From Streptomyces sp. NBC_00448 (GTDB lineage Bacteria > Actinomycetota > Actinomycetes > Streptomycetales > Streptomycetaceae): a stretch of DNA of 64,000 bases. The stretch covers positions 5,759,501 to 5,823,500 of the forward strand of contig NZ_CP107913.1 in the NCBI RefSeq assembly GCF_036014115.1. Reading direction: 5' to 3'. Made by a program: the position numbers and the translations under genes. The stretch's first letter is position 1, and each line of letters starts with the position of its first letter. Positions 1 to 7,994 of this stretch are shown here, piece by piece. The notes below the pieces were generated by a model, which saw only the letters and a program-made list of their open reading frames with translations, was not told the origin of the DNA and searched no databases.

Positions 1-75
1 CTGCGGCAGCCCGAGGCGCCGGGTGAGGAAGCGGCCGGGAGCCGTACCGGTGAAGCCGAGATAGCGGTCGGCCAT
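1..75 (-). CDS. 3-oxoacyl-ACP reductase-like SDR, N-terminal end only (cut by window edge)
   Basis: Only the first 25 codons are present. The ATG is preceded by a TAAGGAGAA ribosome-binding site. The N-terminus MADRYLGFTGTAPGRF matches, from memory, a streptomycete 3-oxoacyl-ACP reductase (FabG-like SDR) that sits back-to-back with a thiolase. These proteins have an extra N-terminal domain before the Rossmann fold, so the NAD(P)-binding site lies outside the window. It is divergent from the thiolase gene and shares its control region, so joint regulation in fatty-acid metabolism is likely. The assignment rests on this short stretch and on context. Confidence 0.6.
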   Translation of the reverse strand, partial: MADRYLGFTGTAPGRFLTRRLGLPQ

Positions 76-86
76 TGGCCTTCTCC

Positions 87-115
87 TTACTCTGGAGTAA
101 GTTTACCGCCGGTAA
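87..115. promoter_or_regulatory. Two adjacent inverted repeats in the reductase/thiolase divergent promoter
   Basis: TTACTCTGGAGTAA (87-100, arms TTACTC/GAGTAA) is followed two bases later by TTACCGCCGGTAA (103-115, arms TTACC/GGTAA). Both lie between two divergent fatty-acid genes. Arms of this kind suit TetR-family operators, which often control fatty-acid genes in actinomycetes. The inverted repeats are seen directly; the regulator is inferred and not identified. Confidence 0.5.
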
Positions 116-163
116 GGCTACTGGTGAGTTGTCGCTCCGGCCAAGAGCCCTCAGGAGTTCCGC

Positions 164-1477
164 ATGCATACCGTTCGCCGCGTCGCCGTCATCGCCGGCC
201 ACCGCATCCCCTTCGCCCGCTCGGACGGCCCCTACGCCACGGCGTCCAACCAGGACATGCTCACGGCCGCGCTGAACGGCCTGGCCGAGCGCACCGGCCT
301 GGCCGGCGGCGGCGCCCCCGCCGAAGGCCGCGCGACGGTGGGGGAGTTCGCGGCCGGGGCGGTGCTCAAGCACGCCCGCGACTTCAACCTCGCCCGGGAG
401 ACCGTGCTCGGCTCCGTCCTCGACCCGACCACCCCCGCCTACGACATCCAGCAGGCGTGCGGCACCGGCCTCCAGGCCGTCTTCGCGGTCGCCGCCAAGA
501 TCGCGCTCGGCGTGATCGACTCCGGCATCGCCGGCGGCGCCGACACCACCAGCGACGCGCCGCTCGGCGTCAACGACGAGCTGCGCCGTACCCTGCTCGC
601 CGCCCGCCGCGCGAAGACCCTCGGTGGCCGCGCCCGCGCGCTGGCCGGGTTGCGCCCCCGCCACGTCGTGCCCGACATGCCGCGCAACGCCGAGCCGCGC
701 ACCGGCCTGTCGATGGGCGAGCACGCCGCCGTCACCGCCGCGCGGTGGGGCATCACGCGGGCCGCGCAGGACGAGTTGGCCGCCGACAGCCACCGCAACC
801 TCGCCGCCGCCTACGACCGCGGCTTCTTCGCGCCCCTGGTCAGCCCCTACCGCGGCCTGGACCGCGACCAGAACCTGCGGCCCGACTCCACCCCGGAGAA
901 GCTGGCCCGGCTCAAGCCCGTCTACGGCGGGCCTGGCGGCACCATGACCGCGGGCAACTCCACGCCGCTCACCGACGGCGCCGCGGTGGTCCTGCTCGGC
1001 TCCGAGGAGTGGGCCGCCGCACGCGGGCTGACCCCGCTGGCGTACCTGACCGCGTACGAGACGGCCGCGGTCGACTTCGTCTCCGACCGGCCCGACGCCG
1101 ACGGGCTGCTCATGGCACCTGCCCACGCCGTACCGCGGATGCTGGAGCGGGCCGGACTCGGCCTCGGCGACTTCGACTTCTACGAGATCCACGAGGCGTT
1201 CGCGTCCCAGGTGCTGGCGACGCTGGCGGCCTGGGAGGACAAGGCGTTCTGTGCGGATCGGCTCGGGCTTTCCGCGCCGCTCGGCCCGATCGACCGCGGG
1301 CGGCTCAACGTGGCGGGGTCGTCCCTCGCCACCGGGCATCCGTTCGCCGCGACCGGGGCGCGGATCGTGGGGACCCTGGCGCAGCTCCTCGCGGAGCGGG
1401 GGTCGCCCGGGCGCGGCCTCGTCTCGATCTGCGCGGCGGGCGGACAGGGCGTCACCGCGGTGCTCGAACGTCCTTAG
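164..1477 (+). CDS. Acetyl-CoA C-acyltransferase (thiolase)
   Basis: Encodes 437 residues, a normal size for a degradative thiolase, which cleaves 3-ketoacyl-CoA with CoA or runs the reverse condensation. Catalytic elements are in order: nucleophile Cys99 in QQACGTG, the EIHEAFA histidine, the ATGHPFAATGAR histidine loop, and the C-terminal acid/base cysteine in SICAAGGQG. The start ATG has an AGGAG site eight bases upstream. It is divergent from a FabG-like reductase and 300 bp upstream of an acyl-CoA synthetase, which supports a role in fatty-acid turnover. Whether beta-oxidation or biosynthesis dominates cannot be read from sequence. Confidence 0.9.
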   Translation: MHTVRRVAVIAGHRIPFARSDGPYATASNQDMLTAALNGLAERTGLAGGGAPAEGRATVGEFAAGAVLKHARDFNLARETVLGSVLDPTTPAYDIQQACGTGLQAVFAVAAKIALGVIDSGIAGGADTTSDAPLGVNDELRRTLLAARRAKTLGGRARALAGLRPRHVVPDMPRNAEPRTGLSMGEHAAVTAARWGITRAAQDELAADSHRNLAAAYDRGFFAPLVSPYRGLDRDQNLRPDSTPEKLARLKPVYGGPGGTMTAGNSTPLTDGAAVVLLGSEEWAAARGLTPLAYLTAYETAAVDFVSDRPDADGLLMAPAHAVPRMLERAGLGLGDFDFYEIHEAFASQVLATLAAWEDKAFCADRLGLSAPLGPIDRGRLNVAGSSLATGHPFAATGARIVGTLAQLLAERGSPGRGLVSICAAGGQGVTAVLERP

Positions 1478-1531
1478 CGGGACCGCCCGGGGTGCCCCGT
1501 CCCGTGAGTGCCCGGACCATTCGGTCCGTGG

Positions 1532-1711
1532 GTGGCCTGTCGCGCAGTTCTCCCCCTGGCTTCGCCGGGCGGTGCCCCCAGCGCCCCTGAGTACGTGCGG
1601 CTGCTCCGCAGCGCGCGGCAACTCGTGCCCGGGCATGGGGAACGGGCAGCCGACAACGGCGGGCAACCAGAACAGGGGCACGGGGAACTCCCCCAGGGGT
1701 ACCCCAGCGAC
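1532..1711. repeat. Streptomyces-type intergenic palindromic repeats, inverted pair
   Basis: The thiolase-acyl-CoA synthetase gap begins with GTGGCCTGTCGCGCAGTTCT, then a cttcgcc-centred palindrome flanked by C-runs, then AGCGCCCCTGA. About 130 bp later comes an inverted copy, AGGGGCACGGGGAACT followed by CCCCCAGGGGTACCCC. The outer sequence resembles the common streptomycete intergenic repeat whose core reads GTCGCGCAGTTCCCCGCGCCCC, here with another palindrome nested inside it. The same nested unit recurs near 3774 and 43666. It may act as a terminator for the thiolase gene. Confidence 0.55.
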
Positions 1712-1776
1712 CGCCACGGCGGACCGCAACTGTGCAGGCAAGCCCAACCCACCCTCGAATTCGTGGAGCCGCAACC

Positions 1777-3660
1777 ATGTCGATCGAAGCAGGGCAACTG
1801 GTGCATCCGGCACCGCAGCTGGTGACCGAGGAAGGCCGGACCGTGCAGGCGGCCGTACCCCCGTTGGTCGAGGTGCCGAGGAGCGGCAGCTTGGCGGACA
1901 TCCCGTTCACGAACGCGGCCGAGGCTCCGCGGGACGCCGTGCTGAGCCGGGAGGGAGTGGACGGGACCTGGCGTGACGTGACCGCCGCGGAGTTCTGCGC
2001 GGAGGTGACCGCGGTCGCGAAAGGGCTGATCGCGGCCGGACTGCGGCCGGGCGAGCGGTTGGCGATCATGGCGCGGACCAGCTACGCGTGGACGCTGCTG
2101 GACTTCGCGGGGTGGGCCGCCGGGCTGGTGACCGTACCGATCTACCCGACCTCGTCCGCCTCGCAGATCGCGTGGATACTCGGCGACTCGGGCGCCGCGG
2201 CCTGCGCGGTGGAGAACGTGGAGCAGTCCCGGCTGGTGACCGGGCGCCGCTCCGACCTGCCGGAGCTGCGCCAGCTGTGGCAGCTGGACGCGGGCGCGAT
2301 CGCGCAACTCAGCGCGGAGGGGAAGGAGTTGCCGGACGCGCTGGTCACCTCGCGGCGGCAGGGCCTGGCCCCGGCGAGCACGGCCACGCTGATCTACACC
2401 TCGGGCACCACCGGCCGCCCCAAGGGCTGCGTGCTCACCCACGGCAACTTCTTCGCCGAGGTCGACAACGCCACCGAGTTGCTGCACCCGGTCTTCAAGT
2501 CGGTGAGCGACGAGCCCGCCTCGACCCTGCTCTTCCTGCCGCTGTCGCACGTCTTCGGGCGGATGGTCGCGGTCGGCTGCCTGCGCGCCCGGGTCCGGCT
2601 CGGCCACGCGCCCAGCATCGCCACCGAGGACCTGCTCGCCGACCTGGCCGGCTTCCGGCCGACCTTCCTGCTGGCCATCCCGTACGTGCTGGAGAAGGTC
2701 TACAACACCGGCCGGGCCACCGCGGAGAAGATGGGCCGGGCATCGTCGTTCGACCGTGCCGCCACGATCGCGCAGCGTTACGGCCGGGCGGTGGTCGCCC
2801 AGCGGACCGGCGCGGGACCCGGGCCCTCGCTGGGCCTGCGGATGGCGCACGCGCTGTACGACCCGCTGGTCTACCGCCGGATACGGGCCGCGCTCGGCGG
2901 CAAGGTCAAGTACGCGATCTGCGGCGGCTCCCCGCTGGGCGAGCGGCTCACCGCCTTCTACGCGGGCGCCGGGGTGATGGTCTTCGAGGGGTACGGCCTG
3001 ACCGAGACCACCGCGGCCGCCACCGTCACCCCGCCACTGGCGCCGCGGCTGGGCACCGTGGGACAGCCGCTGCCCGGCACCGCGGTACGGATCGCCGACG
3101 ACGGGGAGGTGCTGCTGCGCGGCGGGCAGGTCTTCACCGGCTACTGGAACGACCCGAGCGGGGTGCCGCAGGTGGACGGGTGGTTCCCGACCGGGGACAT
3201 CGGCGAGCTGGACGGGGACGGGTATCTGCGGATCACCGGCCGGAAGAAGGAGATCCTGATCACCGCGGGCGGCAAGAACGTGGCGCCGGCGCCCCTGGAG
3301 GACCGGCTGCGGGCCCATCCGCTGGTCGGCCAGTGCATGGTGGTCGGCGACAACCGGCCGTTCGTGACCGCGCTGATCACGCTGGAGGCGGACGGCCTCA
3401 CGCACTGGCAGCGGATGCGGCACAAGGAGGGGCTGCGGCCGGCGCAGCTCGTCACCGACCCGGACCTGCTCGCCGAACTGCAGAAGGCCGTGGACGACGC
3501 GAACTCCACGGTGTCCCGGGCCGAGTCGATCCGCGCCTTTCGGGTGCTTCCGGTCGACTTCACCGAGGAGAGCGGCCACCTCACCCCGTCGATGAAACTC
3601 CGGAGGGCGGCTGTCGCCGCGGACTTCGCCGAGGACATCGAGGAGCTGTACCGGCGCTAG
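1777..3660 (+). CDS. Long-chain acyl-CoA synthetase (AMP-binding, FadD type)
   Basis: Encodes 627 residues. It activates fatty acids to acyl-CoA through an acyl-adenylate. Visible motifs are the AMP-binding P-loop YTSGTTGRPKG near residue 205, GYGLTETT near 405, the hinge segment WFPTGDIGEL near 470 and the C-terminal catalytic-lysine loop ITAGGKNVAP near 500. The ATG at 1777 fits family N-termini and has a GGAG upstream; a longer in-frame reading from 1732 has no better site. It follows the thiolase in the same direction and is probably its metabolic partner. Chain-length preference is not predictable. Confidence 0.92.
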   Translation: MSIEAGQLVHPAPQLVTEEGRTVQAAVPPLVEVPRSGSLADIPFTNAAEAPRDAVLSREGVDGTWRDVTAAEFCAEVTAVAKGLIAAGLRPGERLAIMARTSYAWTLLDFAGWAAGLVTVPIYPTSSASQIAWILGDSGAAACAVENVEQSRLVTGRRSDLPELRQLWQLDAGAIAQLSAEGKELPDALVTSRRQGLAPASTATLIYTSGTTGRPKGCVLTHGNFFAEVDNATELLHPVFKSVSDEPASTLLFLPLSHVFGRMVAVGCLRARVRLGHAPSIATEDLLADLAGFRPTFLLAIPYVLEKVYNTGRATAEKMGRASSFDRAATIAQRYGRAVVAQRTGAGPGPSLGLRMAHALYDPLVYRRIRAALGGKVKYAICGGSPLGERLTAFYAGAGVMVFEGYGLTETTAAATVTPPLAPRLGTVGQPLPGTAVRIADDGEVLLRGGQVFTGYWNDPSGVPQVDGWFPTGDIGELDGDGYLRITGRKKEILITAGGKNVAPAPLEDRLRAHPLVGQCMVVGDNRPFVTALITLEADGLTHWQRMRHKEGLRPAQLVTDPDLLAELQKAVDDANSTVSRAESIRAFRVLPVDFTEESGHLTPSMKLRRAAVAADFAEDIEELYRR

Positions 3661-3773
3661 GGTGCCCTCATCGTCCGACCTTGAACGGTGTAGCCATCGA
3701 GCCAAAGGGCGCGCCGGTGTCGAAAGTGGAGAACGCGCGGAGATCGTGAGGAACGAGCGATCGAGCACGATCG

Positions 3774-3856
3774 ACCTCCCCCAGGGCTTCGCCTGGGAGG
3801 TACCCCCACACCGGGTCTAAGCGCCCGGTGGGGGTCCCCCCGCCGAAGGTAGGGGG
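3774..3856. repeat. Composite palindromic repeat after the acyl-CoA synthetase gene (probable terminator)
   Basis: A first stem-loop, CCTCCC...CCAGG-gcttcg-CCTGG...GGAGG (about 3774-3801), is followed by a second pairing ACCCCCACACCGGG with CCCGGTGGGGGT (3802-3835). The tail GTGGGGGTCCCCCCGCCG continues to 3856. It belongs to the same family as the repeats near 1532 and 43666, and its tail closely matches a segment inside nuoG at 21251. Its position just after the gene suggests a rho-independent terminator. The rest of 3661-3962 holds no gene that I can support. Confidence 0.5.
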
Positions 3857-3879
3857 CGAGAGGGCGGCAAAAGGAGGCA

Positions 3880-3905
3880 GGGGCCCCGCGCAATTGCGGG
3901 GCCCC
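3880..3905 (-). terminator. Terminator of the cold-shock gene
   Basis: Perfect 10-bp stem GGGGCCCCGC / GCGGGGCCCC with loop gcaatt. On the minus strand it is followed by TGCCTCCTTTTG. It lies 57 bp past the stop codon of the cold-shock gene. Confidence 0.75.
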
Positions 3906-3962
3906 TTGGTACTGCAGGTTCTGGGCGCGATCGCGCCGCTGTCCGTCCCGACTAGTGGAGAA

Positions 3963-4166
3963 CTAGCTGGGGGTGACGTTCTCCGCCTGGGGGCCCTTCG
4001 GACCCTGGGTGACGTCGAAGGTCACCGGCTGGTTCTCCTCGAGGGAGCGGAAGCCGGTCGCGTTGATCGCGGAGTAGTGAACGAAGACATCCGGGCCGCC
4101 GCCGTCCTGGGCGATGAAGCCGAAGCCCTTTTCAGCGTTGAACCACTTCACGGTTCCGGTAGCCAT
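3963..4166 (-). CDS. Cold-shock protein (CspA family)
   Basis: Encodes 67 residues forming one cold-shock (S1-like OB) domain. Both RNA-binding motifs are intact: RNP1 as KGFGFI and RNP2 as VFVHYSAI. It starts with MATGTVKWFNAEKGFG. Such proteins bind single-stranded nucleic acid and act as RNA chaperones; streptomycetes carry several copies. The ribosome-binding site AAGGAGGGC is strong. The gene is single, with its own terminator and a roughly 130-nt leader containing a stable hairpin. Whether it is cold-induced or constitutive cannot be told from the protein. Confidence 0.95.
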   Translation of the reverse strand: MATGTVKWFNAEKGFGFIAQDGGGPDVFVHYSAINATGFRSLEENQPVTFDVTQGPKGPQAENVTPS

Positions 4167-4234
4167 AAAGCCCTCCTTGGGCCCAAAGGGTTGCCCTGCT
4201 CCAGAACCTGCAACAGCGAAGTCTGAAAACTACA

Positions 4235-4266
4235 AAAGCCTGCGGGTTACATGATCCGCAGGCTTT
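4235..4266 (-). promoter_or_regulatory. Terminator-like hairpin in the cold-shock gene 5' leader
   Basis: A perfect 11-bp stem (AAAGCCTGCGG / CCGCAGGCTTT) with a 10-nt loop lies about 70 nt upstream of the cold-shock start codon. On the transcribed minus strand it is followed by TTTTGTAGTTTTC, so it looks like an intrinsic terminator or attenuator inside the leader. A candidate -10 (TAGGCT, at 4306-4311 on the minus strand) lies upstream, so the hairpin is probably transcribed. Function is inferred: leader attenuation, temperature-responsive folding, or the end of a short RNA. Confidence 0.5.
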
Positions 4267-4409
4267 AGTACTGCAAGGAAACCAAACTGCAACTTGCGAT
4301 GAGCCTAGCATGTGGGGTCCGGAGCGGGGAAGGGTTGCAAGATCCTTCTTACGGCTCGCCGGGGCACCCCCGCACAGCTCCGCGGTGACCCAGGAGTAGC
4401 GTCCGCCAT

Positions 4410-5270
4410 ATGGACACAACCGCGCGTGAAAGCGACAGCGACCGGGTCCGCCCCCGGGTCGGCCACATCCAGTTTCTGAACTGCACCCCGCTTTACTGGG
4501 GCCTGGCCAGGACGGGTGCGCTGCTGGACGTGGAGCTGACGAAGGACACCCCGGAGAAGCTCAGCGCCCAGCTCGTCGAGGGTGATCTGGACATCGGCCC
4601 GATCACCCTCATGGAGTACCTCAAGCACGCCGACCAGCTGGTGGCGCTGCCCGACATCGCGGTGGGCTGCGACGGCCCGGTGATGTCGTGCGTCATCGTC
4701 AGCCAGCTGCCGCTGGACCGGCTGGACGGCCAGCGGGTGGCGCTCGGTTCCACCAGCCGCACCTCCGTCCGCCTCGCCGAGCTGCTGCTCGCCGAGCGGT
4801 ACGGCGTCACCCCGGACTACTACCGCTGCCCGCCGGACCTCTCGCTGATGATGCAGGAGGCCGAGGCCGCGGTGCTGATCGGCGACGCCGCCCTGCGCGC
4901 CTCCCTCCACGACGCGCCCCGGCTCGGCCTCACCGTCCACGACCTCGGGCAGATGTGGAAGGACTGGACCGGGTTGCCCTTCGTCTTCGCCGTCTGGGCG
5001 GTCCGGCGGGACTACCTCGCCGCGCACCCCGACGCCGTGCGCGAGGTGCACCGCGCCTTCCTCGCCTCCCGCGACCTGTCCCTCCAGGAGGTCGACAAGG
5101 TCGCCGAACAGGCGGCGCGCTGGGAGGCGTTCGACGAGGAGCTGCTGCGCAGCTACTTCACCACCCTGGACTTCTCGCTCGGCACCCCCCAGCAGACCGG
5201 CATCACCGAGTTCGCCCGCCGCGTCGGCTTCCCCCCGGGCGCCGGCGTGGAACTCCTCCCCCCGGCGTGA
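4410..5270 (+). CDS. mqnA: Chorismate dehydratase MqnA (futalosine menaquinone pathway)
   Basis: Encodes 286 residues. MqnA dehydrates chorismate to 3-enolpyruvylbenzoate, the first step of the futalosine route to menaquinone. The fold is periplasmic-binding-protein-like: the N-terminal GHIQFLNCTPLYWGL, the EGDLDIGPITLMEYL segment and the LGSTSRTSVRL anion-binding region are typical. Start ATG has AGGAG 13 nt upstream, slightly long spacing. TAGCGT just upstream could be a -10, but no convincing -35 was found. mqnC lies two genes downstream and menG follows. Confidence 0.93.
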   Translation: MDTTARESDSDRVRPRVGHIQFLNCTPLYWGLARTGALLDVELTKDTPEKLSAQLVEGDLDIGPITLMEYLKHADQLVALPDIAVGCDGPVMSCVIVSQLPLDRLDGQRVALGSTSRTSVRLAELLLAERYGVTPDYYRCPPDLSLMMQEAEAAVLIGDAALRASLHDAPRLGLTVHDLGQMWKDWTGLPFVFAVWAVRRDYLAAHPDAVREVHRAFLASRDLSLQEVDKVAEQAARWEAFDEELLRSYFTTLDFSLGTPQQTGITEFARRVGFPPGAGVELLPPA

Positions 5271-5320
5271 GCCCACCGCCCTGAGCCGAGCGGCCCACGT
5301 CGGAGCCCGCCGTCGGTACC

Positions 5321-6535
5321 GTGAGGTGGATGGGGAGACGACGGGGAGCCGCCGAAGCGCTGGACGCGTTCTTCCGGGCCGGTGGCGAGGCCGAGCGGTA
5401 CGCCCTGGCGCCACGGGTGGTGGAGGCCGTGGGGCAGTCGCGCCTGGCCGCGATCCTGGCCGGGACGCGGGAGCGGATCGGCCCGTTCGAGGGCGTCGAG
5501 GAACGACCGGACGGGCTGTTCGCACGGGGGCCGCGCGGCCGGGTGGCCGTGGCCGGCCAGGTCGACGACGAGGGTCGGCTGGCCGCGCTGTACGTGGCCG
5601 GGCGGCGCGCGGCCCGCTCGCCGTGGCGTGCGGCGCCGGCGCTGCGGGCCGCACGGGCGTGGTCGGCGCGCGTGGTCTGGCCGCTCGCGCTGGTGGGCGC
5701 CGGAGCGGCCTTGTGGACCGCCGGCTCGGCGGGGGAGTGGCTGGACCGGGCCGCGGTCGTGGGGTTCCTGCTGGTGATGGCGTTCGGCTTCAAGGCGCCC
5801 TCGGCCACCGACCTTCCCCGGTGGGCCCGTTGGGCGCTCGCCGCGCTGACGGTCGCCTCGGCGGCCTCGGCCGTGCGCCTGCCGGGCCGCCCGCGGGGCA
5901 CCGTGAGCCTGTGGGGGGCCGTGGAATGGGCCGTGGTGGCGGCGCTGGCCGCAATGGTCGCGTCGAGCCGACGGGCCAGGGCGGCCGAGACGGTGTCGAG
6001 CCCCCTGCGGCTGCCGCTCGACCCGGGGGTGTGGTGGGTGCTGCAGGGAGGCGGGCGCTGGCTCAACCACCACCAGGCCGTGCCGGAGCAGCGCTGGGCC
6101 GTCGATCTGGTCAAGGTCGGTCCTGACGGCACCCGGGCGCCGGGTCTGCGGATCGACCGCGACGCGACCACGTACGCGGCCTACGGGACCCCGTTGTACG
6201 CGCCGTGCGCCGGCACCGTGGTGCGGGCCGTCGACGGCTGGCCGGACCAGGCCCCGGGCCGGGTGGTGTTCGCGCCGCCGGCCGGCAACCACGTCGCGAT
6301 CGACACCGGCCGCGAACGCGTCCTGCTCGCGCATCTACGGCCCGGCACCGTACGGGTCCGGGTCGGCGACCGGGTGGCGGTCGGCGACCGGCTCGGCGAG
6401 GTCGGAAACTCCGGCAACTCCACCGAGCCGCACCTGCACCTCCAGGCGGACCGGGACGGCCGGAGCGTCCAGTTGCGGTTCGAAGGGGTGCGCGGCCGGC
6501 TCCGGCGGGGCCGGCGGATCAGTGTCCCCGGGTAG
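5321..6535 (+). CDS. Membrane-associated M23 family metallopeptidase
   Basis: About 404 residues. Residues 1-100 form an uncharacterised globular domain, 115-215 contain about four hydrophobic segments, and 230-395 form a lysostaphin-type M23 (LytM) domain. Zinc-ligand candidates are the NHHQAVPEQRWAVDL segment (His250/251 and Asp262) and the EPHLHLQ motif (His371, His373), so it looks catalytically competent as a peptidoglycan endopeptidase. It sits between mqnA and mqnC without an obvious link to them. GTG at 5321 is used; ATG at 5330 is an alternative with GAGG too close for a good site. Topology is not certain. Confidence 0.75.
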   Translation: MRWMGRRRGAAEALDAFFRAGGEAERYALAPRVVEAVGQSRLAAILAGTRERIGPFEGVEERPDGLFARGPRGRVAVAGQVDDEGRLAALYVAGRRAARSPWRAAPALRAARAWSARVVWPLALVGAGAALWTAGSAGEWLDRAAVVGFLLVMAFGFKAPSATDLPRWARWALAALTVASAASAVRLPGRPRGTVSLWGAVEWAVVAALAAMVASSRRARAAETVSSPLRLPLDPGVWWVLQGGGRWLNHHQAVPEQRWAVDLVKVGPDGTRAPGLRIDRDATTYAAYGTPLYAPCAGTVVRAVDGWPDQAPGRVVFAPPAGNHVAIDTGRERVLLAHLRPGTVRVRVGDRVAVGDRLGEVGNSGNSTEPHLHLQADRDGRSVQLRFEGVRGRLRRGRRISVPG

Positions 6536-6684
6536 CGGCCCGCCGTCGTGGCGGTCGCCGATCCTCCGCCCGGGCGGCCCCGGGAGCCCAGGGTGGGGCG
6601 GTCGGGCAGGCGGTCCGGGGTGGGGGAACGCACTGGCGTAGGCTGGGCCGGTCCGGATTCGTATCCTCCGAAGGGCCTGCCACG

Positions 6685-7884
6685 GTGACTTCCTCGACCG
6701 AACTCGCAGCCGTCCTCGACCGCGCCGCCGCAGGGGGCAGGATCACCCCGGAGGAAGCGCTCGACGTCTACCGGTCCGCGCCGCTGCACGCGCTCGGGGC
6801 CGCCGCCGACGCGGTGCGCCGCCGCCGCTACGCGGGCACCGAGCACATCGCGACGTACATCATCGAGCGCAACATCAACTACACGAACGTGTGCGTCACC
6901 GCGTGCAAGTTCTGCGCGTTCTACGCGGCGCCGAAGGACACCGGCAAGGGATGGAGCCGCGGGCTCGACGACATCCTGCGCCGCTGCGCCGAGACCGTCG
7001 AACTCGGCGGCACCCAGATCATGTTCCAGGGCGGCCACCACCCGGACTACGGCGTCGAGTACTACGAAGAGCACTTCGCCGCGATCAAGCGGGAGTTCCC
7101 GCAGCTGGTGATCCACTCGCTGGGCGCGTCCGAGATCGACCACATGGCGCGGGTCTCCGGGGTCAGCGCGGAGGAGGCGATCCGCCGTATCCACGCCGCC
7201 GGGCTCGACTCGTTCGCCGGCGCCGGCGCGGAACTCCTGCCGGAGCGGCCGCGGAAGGCGATCGCACCGCTGAAGGAGTCCGGCGAGCGGTGGCTGGAGA
7301 TCATGGAGACCGCGCACGGGCTGGGCGTGGAGTCCACCACGACCATGCTCATGGGCACCGGTGAGACCAACGCGGAGCGGATCGAGCACCTGCGGATGAT
7401 CCGCGACGTGCAGGACCGCACCGGCGGGTTCCGGGCGTTCATCCCGTACACCTACCAGCCGGAGAACAACCACCTGAAGGGCCAGACGCAGGCGACGCTC
7501 TTCGAGTACCTGCGGATGATCGCGATCGCGCGGCTCTTCCTCGACAACGTCGCCCACATCCAGGGGTCCTGGCTCACCACCGGCAAGGAGGTCGGCCAAC
7601 TGTCGCTGCACTACGGCGCGGACGACCTCGGGTCGGTCATGCTGGAGGAGAACGTCGTCTCCTCGGCCGGGGCGAAGCACCGCTCCAACCGGATGGAGCT
7701 GATCCATCTCATCCGCGCGGCCGGGCGCGTGCCCGCGCAGCGCGCGACCACCTACGAGCACCTCGTCGTGCACGACGACCCGGCGAACGACCCGGTCGAC
7801 GACCACGTCGTCTCCCACCTGTCCTCGACCGCGATCGAGGGCGGCACCGCGCACCCCGAGTTGAAGATCCTCGAAGCCAGGTAG
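6685..7884 (+). CDS. mqnC: Cyclic dehypoxanthinyl futalosine synthase MqnC (radical SAM)
   Basis: Encodes 399 residues from GTG, the usual family length; the open frame extends upstream but that part is unlike the family. MqnC cyclises dehypoxanthine futalosine. The radical-SAM cluster motif is Cys70-x3-Cys74-x2-Cys77 in NVCVTACKFCAF, followed by GGTQIMFQGGHHPDYG. With mqnA it shows that the organism uses the futalosine route. menG follows 110 bp downstream on the same strand. TAGGCT at 6638 could be a -10 element, though no matching -35 is obvious. Confidence 0.95.
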   Translation: MTSSTELAAVLDRAAAGGRITPEEALDVYRSAPLHALGAAADAVRRRRYAGTEHIATYIIERNINYTNVCVTACKFCAFYAAPKDTGKGWSRGLDDILRRCAETVELGGTQIMFQGGHHPDYGVEYYEEHFAAIKREFPQLVIHSLGASEIDHMARVSGVSAEEAIRRIHAAGLDSFAGAGAELLPERPRKAIAPLKESGERWLEIMETAHGLGVESTTTMLMGTGETNAERIEHLRMIRDVQDRTGGFRAFIPYTYQPENNHLKGQTQATLFEYLRMIAIARLFLDNVAHIQGSWLTTGKEVGQLSLHYGADDLGSVMLEENVVSSAGAKHRSNRMELIHLIRAAGRVPAQRATTYEHLVVHDDPANDPVDDHVVSHLSSTAIEGGTAHPELKILEAR

Positions 7885-7994
7885 CAGCCGGGTGGAAGCC
7901 GGGTAGTCGCTCCACGGGCCGGGCCGCACCACGTCCGGATGGGCCCGCGCCCCTGGAAGGCCGCCCTGCTCACCTTGGACGTAGGGTGGAGCGC

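Noticed and set aside
1474..3768. Minus-strand frame opposite the acyl-CoA synthetase gene
   Set aside because: No domain or ribosome-binding site, and the plus strand has an intact AMP-binding enzyme.
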